The notes beneath the pieces were generated by a model that was not told where the DNA came from, did not search any database, and saw nothing but the letters and a program-made list of their open reading frames with translations. Both the position numbers and the translations under genes were made by a program. Below, one piece after another: positions 54,204 to 60,499 of a stretch of 60,499 bases of DNA. The stretch spans positions 17,210 through 77,708 of the forward strand of contig DIPO01000030.1 of the NCBI GenBank assembly GCA_002427045.1. Reading direction: 5' to 3'. The DNA is from Firmicutes bacterium UBA5486. GTDB taxonomy: Bacteria > Bacillota > UBA4882 > UBA10575. Every line of letters starts with the position of its first letter. Positions within the stretch are counted from its first letter, which is position 1.

Positions 54204-54258
54204 ATACTTCCCCCCCAGTTCTTTGGTAACCATCCCTTTTTTCTTGCTTTGTATCTTG

Positions 54259-54280
54259 GGGGTGGGCAACGGCCCACCCC
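54259..54280 (-). promoter_or_regulatory. Intra-operon hairpin between binding protein and permease genes
   Basis: A 9-bp GC-rich stem GGGGTGGGC/GCCCACCCC with a 4-nt loop has no T-run on the minus strand. It is positioned like the hairpin at 28245-28285. Confidence 0.6.
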
Positions 54281-54313
54281 GTCATACAAATGTTTATTTT
54301 TTAGAAAATAATC

Positions 54314-55603
54314 TTAATATAACCCGTTTTCTTTCAGAATATTGTTAGTTTCTTTAGCTGCATCATCTAAGACCTTTTTAATACCCTCTGGATTGTCAAC
54401 CAAAGAAGGATCTCTAAACGCTGCTTCTAAACGCTCGCCAAACTTAGTCCAGACTTCATCAGCAGCACTAATTGGTGGATAAGTGGAATATTTATATCCT
54501 TCCGGACGCTCGTTTGCTACAGCGTAAGCTGGTTCTCTAGCAAAGACATCAGAGAAATCCATGTCGATTCGTGGTGCAGGCCAACCGATCTCTTCAAACA
54601 TTTTCTTTATATACTTGTCATCATTGAAAAACATAATGAATTCCCAAGCAGTCTTCGAGTTCTTGCTACTCTTAGGGACAAATGCTGATTCGCTTGAATA
54701 AACCGTACCAGATTTTCCTTCAATTTTACCAGGAATTAGGGCTGTGCCGTAATTCAAATCCGGAGCATTCTCCTTAAAGTAAGGAATCGGCCAGAATTCA
54801 CGAACAAACATAGCGGTATGCCCTAGAGCAAAGGCTTCACTATCCTGTTTGGTATCAAAACTATCTGCTTTATACTTGTGAATCAGATCAATATACAGTT
54901 TAAGAGTTTCTCTACCAGTTTCATCATTATACGCAGCCCGCCATTTTCCATCAGAAGTTTGCTTCAAAATTTCTCCGCCAGCACTGGCTAAGAAAATCTG
55001 GAATTTTTCAGTCACTCCTGAACCGCCACCAAACTTCCGTAAAGAAATTCCGGTCCGAACTGGCTCACCATTCTTATCATAGGTTGTAAGCTTCTTGGAG
55101 TATTCTAGCAACTCATTCCAGTCCTTCGGAGGAGCATTCAAACCAGCTTTAGCAAAAAGATCTTTATTCCAATACAGAATTCTAGCAATTCCGATCTGCG
55201 GGACGCCATAAATTTTACCATCAAAGGTATTAAGTTTTAGCGTATTAGGATCAAAAGATTTGCTAATAAACTTACTAACATTTCTTGGCGGTAAAGAAAT
55301 ATAACCACCTTCAATATATTGAGGAATAATATACTCGGAAGTAACAAAGATATCCGGAGCATTACCAGCTGGAACAGATACAGCCAATTTCCGTTCAAAC
55401 TCTCTTAGAGGGAAAGCCAAAACTTCAACTTTCTTCCCTGTTTTAGCTTCAAAATCTTCTGCTGCCTCTTGATAGACTGGGAGTAACTGTGACCAACCGA
55501 TCCATACACTAATTTTGTCATTTTTCCGTGCTCTAACTACGCTTACCAAACTGAAAGCCAAAATTAGAGTCAAAGCAACAACCAATAATCTTCTGTTACG
55601 CAT
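54314..55603 (-). CDS. Sugar ABC transporter substrate-binding protein
   Basis: This 429-residue SBP_bac_1-type protein has a signal peptide (~1-25) without a lipobox. Hallmarks are SQLLPVYQEAAEDFEAKTGKKVEVL, NAPDIFVTSEYIIPQYIEGGY, FDGKIYGVPQIGIARILYWNKDLF and TAMFVREFWPIPYFK. It heads the importer operon in the amino-sugar region, so an amino-sugar-containing oligosaccharide is the likely ligand; this is inference. Confidence 0.9.
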   Translation of the reverse strand: MRNRRLLVVALTLILAFSLVSVVRARKNDKISVWIGWSQLLPVYQEAAEDFEAKTGKKVEVLAFPLREFERKLAVSVPAGNAPDIFVTSEYIIPQYIEGGYISLPPRNVSKFISKSFDPNTLKLNTFDGKIYGVPQIGIARILYWNKDLFAKAGLNAPPKDWNELLEYSKKLTTYDKNGEPVRTGISLRKFGGGSGVTEKFQIFLASAGGEILKQTSDGKWRAAYNDETGRETLKLYIDLIHKYKADSFDTKQDSEAFALGHTAMFVREFWPIPYFKENAPDLNYGTALIPGKIEGKSGTVYSSESAFVPKSSKNSKTAWEFIMFFNDDKYIKKMFEEIGWPAPRIDMDFSDVFAREPAYAVANERPEGYKYSTYPPISAADEVWTKFGERLEAAFRDPSLVDNPEGIKKVLDDAAKETNNILKENGLY

Positions 55604-55698
55604 TAAAAGTCCTCCTTTTTAAACTAATTAGATTTAGTAAATATAACATACAATTTTCTCTTCTTTCCTTTGCTTTTCACCCCCTCTCCATAGTAGCT

Positions 55699-55797
55699 TT
55701 AAGGAATTGCATATTAAATTGATTTATTATTTAATCACAAAATATTGATCGCTTCATTGATATCAAGGATAATTAAGGTGATTATGCAATTCGCTTT
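55699..55797. repeat. Inverted-repeat element, ~99 bp
   Basis: Left end TTAAGGAATTGCATATT and right end GATTATGCAATTCGCTTT flank an AT-rich interior without ORF. It lies upstream of the binding-protein gene. Confidence 0.75.
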
Positions 55798-55821
55798 TTA
55801 TAAAATAAATGGAGCACATGA

Positions 55822-56685
55822 TTAATTGCTGCGAATTAAATTTTTTAAATGTTTCAAACTCTGCCTTGTACCATCCTTTAAACCCTGCATAAACTTTTCT
55901 CGAGTAAATACGCCAGCTTGTAGAAGTTCTTTTGGATCTCCCATACCTTCATACTCACAAAGCAGTGCTCCATTATACCCAACCGCATTAAGCTCTTCTA
56001 TTACCCTTTTTAAATTAAGTTCTCCTTGACCTAAGGGTACAAATTGTACCTCTTTAGGATTTGTAAAAACTAAATCTTTTAGATGAACATTAGCAACATA
56101 AGGTGCCACTTGTTTGAAATAGCGATGTGTTTCCTCCAGGCTATGACCGGCCCAACAAAAATTACCTGTGTCAAGAGTTAAACGCAGATGATCATCAGCT
56201 ACGGCTTGAACAATTTTTACCAATGTAGGAGCATCATTAACCAAATGTCCATGGTTTTCTAAAGCAAGTATGACATTGTATTTCTTTGCCATTTTAACTG
56301 CACTTTTGAATCCACGAATAATATTTGTGACCATCTCTTCCTTAGTTAAATCCGGACGAGGTTCACCGCTCATAACTCTAACGATGCCAACCTGTAAATC
56401 CGCAGCCAATTTACAATACCATTCCAGCCGCTCTACCTGCTTATTTAGTTCACTATCTGTAGCAAAGGTAAAATCATTGTAACCAGCAACTGAGGTTATA
56501 GATAATCCATAGCTTTTTATTTTTTTTAACAGCGCAGAACGCTCTGTATCCAGATTCAAGGTCTCATTATGTGCACCTTTTACTGTACATAATTCAATCG
56601 TTTCTCCGCCGATTTCCTTAACAAATTTTAAAACCTCTGTAAAATCCATGCAACTTAGACTTAAGCAGACTACCCCTAACTTCAT
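55822..56685 (-). CDS. Sugar phosphate isomerase/epimerase (xylose-isomerase-like TIM barrel)
   Basis: This 287-residue AP_endonuc_2-type TIM barrel shows metal-binding positions in GETIELCTVKG, ALENHGHL, TLDTGNFCWAG, NVHLKDL and LLCEYEG. Members isomerise or epimerise keto-sugars with a divalent metal. The frame opens at 56703; the ATG at 56685 with SD GGGGGG is preferred. It lies between nagA and the importer operon. Confidence 0.87.
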   Translation of the reverse strand: MKLGVVCLSLSCMDFTEVLKFVKEIGGETIELCTVKGAHNETLNLDTERSALLKKIKSYGLSITSVAGYNDFTFATDSELNKQVERLEWYCKLAADLQVGIVRVMSGEPRPDLTKEEMVTNIIRGFKSAVKMAKKYNVILALENHGHLVNDAPTLVKIVQAVADDHLRLTLDTGNFCWAGHSLEETHRYFKQVAPYVANVHLKDLVFTNPKEVQFVPLGQGELNLKRVIEELNAVGYNGALLCEYEGMGDPKELLQAGVFTREKFMQGLKDGTRQSLKHLKNLIRSN

Positions 56686-56780
56686 TGAATCCCCCCTAAG
56701 CACCTAACTAGCTAATCAATTTGATTCAGTGTTCCTTAAAACTAAGACCATTTTCTTGTTAGAAAATGCTTCGAAGAATA

Positions 56781-56848
56781 TCGACTCACCTGGCTAATAT
56801 TTCCACCATTTCATGTGTGCGGGCGGTAGCCAGCGTGGGCGACTACTT
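56781..56848 (-). repeat. 68-bp dispersed repeat, copy C
   Basis: Near-identical to copy B over its full length. It begins exactly at the nagA stop codon, so here it forms the 3' untranslated region rather than coding sequence. Confidence 0.85.
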
Positions 56849-58061
56849 ATTTTATATACACAATTTCTCCATCAACCATGGTTAACAAAATATCGAACTC
56901 TTCATTGAAAACTGTTAAATCAGCTTTCATTCCTTTACCGATCAACCCTATTTTGTCATCAAGTTTTTGCATGCGAGCCGGGTTAATCGTAGCCAAACAT
57001 ACAGCTTCAGGCAGATTTAAGCCAACAAGTTTAACCATGTTCCTGACCATTTGATTCATAGTAGCAACACTACTAGCAAAAGCACTCCGGTCTGAAAGTT
57101 TAGCCACATAATTATTTTTCTGAGTTTCAATTTCAAATATTTCCGGAACAGCATCTTCAACTATTACTTCAAGTCCACCAAGATTATACTCTCCCGGGCC
57201 TAAACCTGCTGCTGACATAGCATCTGTTACCAAACAAACCCGGTTTAATCCCTTACTTTTTAAAACTAACTTAATTAAGCTTGGCGGCAAATGGTGCCCA
57301 TCGGCAATAATTTCTGTTGTTAAATCATCTAACAATAAAACTGATTCTAAAACACCAGTCACTCGATAAGCTTCTACCCGCTGTACGCTAGACATCCCCG
57401 AGAAAATATGTGTGGCATGAGTATATCCATTCTCCAGCGCAGCTAATACTTCTTGGTAAACAGCGCTGGAATGTGCGATCGATGCAATTATCCCTCTTTT
57501 TTTTAGTTCTCGCCCCAAAGCCATACCACCGGAAATCTCTGGTGCTGCTGATACTCTTTTAATACAAGAATACTTGTCAAATAAGGGAAGGTAATCAGCG
57601 GGGTCAGGGCATATGATGTACTTCGGATTCTGTGCACCCACTTGTTTTGGATTTAAATATGGCCCTTCAAGATGAAGCCCTATTAATCTGGCCCCGCCAT
57701 TAACCTTACCCATCTTTTCAACACAAGAGGCAATCTTTCGAAGTTCAGCCAAACTTCCGGAAAGGGTTGTCGGCATAAAGGATGTAACTCCGCATCTAAC
57801 TAAACCATTAGCCATCTTTACTAAATCATCTTCAGAAGCGGACATAACATCGCCACCCCACGAACCATGAATATGAAGATCAATAAAACCTGGACTAATA
57901 TAAGCCTGATTTACATCAATAACTACTGTATCTTCTGAGATAGTTACCTGATCCTTAGAACCAAAATCAATAATTGTATTGTCTTTAATGATAATTGTTC
58001 CATCTTCTATTAAACGTAATGGTGTAATAATTCTTCCATTAACAAGAGCTGTTTTTTTCAT
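56847..58061 (-). CDS. nagA: N-acetylglucosamine-6-phosphate deacetylase
   Basis: This amidohydrolase removes the acetyl group from GlcNAc6P, giving GlcN6P for NagB. The 404-residue protein has YISPGFIDLHIHGSWGGDVM, GLHLEGPYLNPKQVGAQ (metal Glu), IASIAHSSAVYQEVL, THIFSGMSSV, IIADGHHLPP and CLVTDAMSAAGLGPGEYNLGG (catalytic Asp). The ATG at 58061 (SD GGGGACG) is preferred to 58082. In the shared region with ROK, NagB-like and ABC genes. Confidence 0.93.
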   Translation of the reverse strand: MKKTALVNGRIITPLRLIEDGTIIIKDNTIIDFGSKDQVTISEDTVVIDVNQAYISPGFIDLHIHGSWGGDVMSASEDDLVKMANGLVRCGVTSFMPTTLSGSLAELRKIASCVEKMGKVNGGARLIGLHLEGPYLNPKQVGAQNPKYIICPDPADYLPLFDKYSCIKRVSAAPEISGGMALGRELKKRGIIASIAHSSAVYQEVLAALENGYTHATHIFSGMSSVQRVEAYRVTGVLESVLLLDDLTTEIIADGHHLPPSLIKLVLKSKGLNRVCLVTDAMSAAGLGPGEYNLGGLEVIVEDAVPEIFEIETQKNNYVAKLSDRSAFASSVATMNQMVRNMVKLVGLNLPEAVCLATINPARMQKLDDKIGLIGKGMKADLTVFNEEFDILLTMVDGEIVYIK

Positions 58062-58298
58062 TAGTATCGTCCCCACATTCAAGCCTCTTTAAATATAGAT
58101 TAATCTATCTACAATCCGGAACTTGGCTTGGTTGTTTTGTCTAATTAAGTAACATGTTGTTAAATAAGTGTCTTGTTTAGTCTTTGTTAAATATTTTTGT
58201 GGTGAAAATATTTCAATAAAAATTTGTTGATCCCTCTTGGTAAAAAGCACCTGATTTCTTACTTCTATTTTATAGCTGAAATTTATTTTATTTTGTCC

Positions 58299-59543
58299 TC
58301 AGGGGAAAATACCTCGAATTTTTAGTGTTTTAACGACTCGGCCCAAAGCTAACATATAAGCACCCATCCGTAGACTAGTCCCTTTGCTCTCTGCCAAGGA
58401 ATACACTTCTTCAAATGCATTTAATAATAATTTTTCTAGTTTCTGATAAACTTCGTCTTCATCCCAGCTTAATGATTGTAGATTCTGTACCCATTCACAG
58501 TAGGAGACAATAACTCCACCGGTATTAGCCAAGATATCAGGAACAACAATAATATTTTTTCTTTCTAAAATAGCATCAGCTTCAACTGTAGTTGGTCCGT
58601 TTGCTCCCTCAACAATAATCTTAGCCTGTATCTCATTTGCATTCTCTTCCGTAATCTGATCTTCAATAGCTGCTGGAATTAGAATATCAACGGGTGAAGT
58701 TAGTAACTGGTGATTATCAATCTCCTTAACTCCTTCAGCTTTGTATCCTTTAATAGTATGATGCTCAGCAGCAAAAGCTAATAATTCATCAATATTAAGC
58801 CCATCCTTGCAATACAAACCAGTGAAAACGTCACTTAGAGCAACTATCTTGGCACCTGCTTGATAAAGATATTTTGCTGTTGCACTTCCAACTTTTCCAA
58901 AGCCCTGAATTGCTATTGTTGTTTTTCTGATGTCAAGACCCTTTTTAGCTACAATCTGTTGCGTGGCCAAAGCTACACCACGTCCTGTTGCATCCTTACG
59001 TCCAAGTGACCCGCCTATTTCAAGCGGTTTACCTGTTACTACTCCCGGTACTGAATAACCAGCAAACGCGCTATATGTATCCATTATCCATCCCATAACC
59101 TGGCCATTAGTATTAATATCAGGGGCAGGAATATCTTTTTCTGGTCCAAGAATCGGCATAATCGCTGCTGTATAACGCCGAGTTAGTTTATTTAATTCTC
59201 TAGTAGATAATTTCGACGGATCTACAGTAATTGCTCCTTTAGCACCACCGTACGGTATGTTTGCAACTGCACATTTCCACGTCATCCAAGCAGCTAGTGC
59301 TTTAACTTCATCACTATCAACATTTTGATGAAACCGTATGCCACCTTTACACGGGCCGCGGAGACTACTATGTTGTACACGGTACCCTTCAAAAACCTTA
59401 ATACTTCCATCATCCATTTCTACTGGTACAGCAACCTTTAATTCACGCTCTGGTGTACGCAATACTTCATAATCCGATGTCTGTAACCCCAGTAATTTAG
59501 CTGCTTTATCAAGCCTTTCCAACATTTGTTGATACGGATTCAT
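58299..59543 (-). CDS. Glutamate dehydrogenase (Glu/Leu/Phe/Val family)
   Basis: It catalyses reversible oxidative deamination of glutamate to 2-oxoglutarate. The 414-residue protein has KGGIRFHQNVDSDEVKALAAWMTWKCAVANIPYGGAKGAI (catalytic Lys), PAPDINTNGQVMGWIMD (catalytic Asp), and the dinucleotide fold IAIQGFGKVGSATAKYL. Its size fits the hexameric NAD-type enzymes of Bacillota. It may assimilate or regenerate the amino acceptor of the nearby aminotransferase, which is speculation. Confidence 0.93.
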   Translation of the reverse strand: MNPYQQMLERLDKAAKLLGLQTSDYEVLRTPERELKVAVPVEMDDGSIKVFEGYRVQHSSLRGPCKGGIRFHQNVDSDEVKALAAWMTWKCAVANIPYGGAKGAITVDPSKLSTRELNKLTRRYTAAIMPILGPEKDIPAPDINTNGQVMGWIMDTYSAFAGYSVPGVVTGKPLEIGGSLGRKDATGRGVALATQQIVAKKGLDIRKTTIAIQGFGKVGSATAKYLYQAGAKIVALSDVFTGLYCKDGLNIDELLAFAAEHHTIKGYKAEGVKEIDNHQLLTSPVDILIPAAIEDQITEENANEIQAKIIVEGANGPTTVEADAILERKNIIVVPDILANTGGVIVSYCEWVQNLQSLSWDEDEVYQKLEKLLLNAFEEVYSLAESKGTSLRMGAYMLALGRVVKTLKIRGIFP

Positions 59544-59577
59544 AGAACAAGCCTCCCCTTAAAATAATTTTTTGAGT

Positions 59578-59690
59578 TAAGGAATTGCATAATTGCTTAA
59601 TTTAAAATTTAACCTCAATCTATTGATAGTAAAGCCAAACAGTATATATTGGGCTAAATGTATATCTACGGTAATCATACAATTTCCTCA
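59578..59690. repeat. Inverted-repeat element, ~113 bp
   Basis: Left end TAAGGAATTGCATAATT and right end GTAATCATACAATTTCCTCA flank an AT-rich interior. It lies 34 bp upstream of the dehydrogenase start. Confidence 0.7.
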
Positions 59691-59718
59691 AGTAATAAAA
59701 CAAAATAAACAATCATTA

Positions 59719-59807
59719 TTATACTTTGTTTTTTAGTTTAAATAAGTATTCGTTCACGATTTCGAAACTCCTTCTTTTTTTTATATTTATTTTTTATTAT
59801 TTTTTTG
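59719..59807. repeat. Direct repeat, copy 1
   Basis: Starts TTATACTTTGTTTTTTAG and runs through ATTTCGAAACTCCTTC into a T-rich tract. Copy 2 at 59971 differs by one base over the first ~60 positions. Confidence 0.85.
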
Positions 59808-59894
59808 TTCACCACAATTCATTTCTAACTAGCTCGAAACACGTTGCTGGTCAGTCTTCGTAATACTGCAGAAAGGCGGGATTAACGACTTGAT

Positions 59895-59930
59895 TGTCAA
59901 CTCACCTGGCTTAAACTTTTATCATTATTA
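59895..59930 (-). repeat. Partial copy D of the 68-bp repeat
   Basis: TGTCAACTCACCTGGCTTAA matches the start of copies B and C; the GTAGCCAGCGTG half is missing. Confidence 0.6.
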
Positions 59931-59970
59931 TATATATTTTAAAACATTAGGAGATGCGGTGATGAATCTT

Positions 59971-60057
59971 TTATACTTTGTTTTTTAGTTTAAATAAGTA
60001 TTCGTTTACGATTTCGAAACTCCTTCTTTTTTTATATTATTTTTTTTAATATTATCC
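59971..60057. repeat. Direct repeat, copy 2
   Basis: Second copy of the 59719 repeat, 252 bp downstream in the same orientation, bracketing partial copy D. Confidence 0.85.
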
Positions 60058-60201
60058 GTACCAAGGAACATAATTCGTTACAAGCATTCAAATCCAGGAA
60101 AATCAAGTATTACTTCCGATTCTAAGCTAACCTAATATTTCATTTCCGCCACTCAACCCCAGCGTACCGGATTATTTATTCTTTCAATTTTTTATACTTA
60201 C

Positions 60202-60290
60202 TATGTAGCGACCTACTCTCCCAGCCGGTCACCCGACAAGTACCATCAGCGCTGAGAAGATTAACTGCCGTGTTCGAGATGTGAACGGCC
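60202..60290 (-). rRNA. 5S rRNA, 3' portion (5' portion not recognisable)
   Basis: The minus strand contains CGTTCACATCTCGAACACGG, then GCTGATGGTACTTGTCGGG and CTGGGAGAGTAGGTCGCTAC, all typical of the 3' two-thirds of bacterial 5S rRNA. Sequence expected to form the 5' strands of helices I and II (complements of GTCGCTACAT and TCTTCTC) is absent upstream. The gene is therefore probably truncated or strongly diverged. The rest of an rRNA operon, if any, would lie beyond the window. Confidence 0.75.
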
Positions 60291-60310
60291 TCGGCTTGGA
60301 TAGAGCAGAG

Positions 60311-60432
60311 ATGCATCTCGTGGCTCGATACTCGTCTCTCGTCACTCGGTTTGAAAGGAGCCTTCGAAGATAAAAAGCATCAAAGGCGAACATTAATACG
60401 AGAGGCTAGCGACGAGCAACGAGTACCGAGTC
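60311..60432. repeat. CTCGT-rich / ACGAG-rich repeat arms
   Basis: Degenerate CTCGT(G/C)xCTCG units at 60316-60348 face complementary-type ACGAG units at 60398-60430 across a ~50-bp spacer. A single similar unit (CATCTCGTAGCTCGTAGG) occurs near 17138. Confidence 0.5.
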
Positions 60433-60499
60433 GAATCACATCGCACTCAAAGAATCCGACAAATTTCATACAAAGTACCACTTTCATACAGAATATAAA

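Noticed and set aside
60311..60440. Possible CRISPR array in the CTCGT repeat
   Set aside because: Units are short, degenerate and contiguous, with no regular spacers and no cas genes nearby.

Overview
The window reads as a chromosome segment of a low-to-moderate GC, saccharolytic, probably anaerobic member of the Bacillota. Several genes point to a diderm (outer-membrane) lineage of that phylum: an O-antigen-ligase-type polymerase, an SLH-plus-coiled-coil protein, a chaperone-like secreted protein and a large usher-like beta-strand-rich protein. The exact class (something like Limnochordia/Hydrogenisporia) is inference. Strong SD sequences, TTG and GTG starts and TTGACA/TATAAT promoters are typical of Bacillota.

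Layout. 0-20 kb is mostly housekeeping on the minus strand: a DUF362 protein, a lipoprotein, a class-I glutamine amidotransferase with no canonical start codon, yfcE-rdgB-rph, a MutL/GlmL-like ATPase, an AMIN/amidase_3 cell-wall amidase, pcrA, and a partial histidine operon hisD-B-A-F-IE that lacks hisH, hisG and hisC. On the plus strand, csaB-tagA-yitT and an SLH protein follow a small structured RNA/terminator. 20.8-29.7 kb is a sucrose regulon: sucrose phosphorylase, LacI repressor, fructokinase, GH32 invertase and an ABC importer. Two promoters carry matching LacI-type palindromes.

29.7-32.6 kb encodes envelope functions (O-antigen ligase, DUF4330, lipoprotein). 32.9-39.0 kb is the most interesting part. 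It holds four paralogous small secreted subunit-like proteins, one chaperone-like protein and a convergent usher-like protein. The subunit operon starts with a c-di-GMP-II riboswitch under a consensus promoter. Its last gene has its own promoter plus a c-di-GMP-I riboswitch. I interpret this as a c-di-GMP-controlled chaperone-usher-like surface fibre locus in a diderm Bacillota. After it come tRNA-Asn, a HDAC-like protein with a C-terminal zinc-ribbon-like tail paired with a hydantoinase-like protein, pcm, and a chemoreceptor gene broken by a single-base frameshift.

45.9-58.1 kb is an amino-sugar-like catabolic region: ROK repressor, NagB-like, ceramidase-like amidohydrolase, Gfo/Idh/MocA dehydrogenase, DegT aminotransferase, ABC importer, TIM-barrel epimerase and NagA. 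It is followed by glutamate dehydrogenase. The transcription units here are separated by AT-rich elements with conserved terminal inverted repeats. A second, 68-bp repeat family sits at the 3' ends of three genes and supplies the C-terminal residues of two of them. The right edge holds direct repeats and the 3' part of a 5S rRNA gene whose 5' part does not look like 5S.
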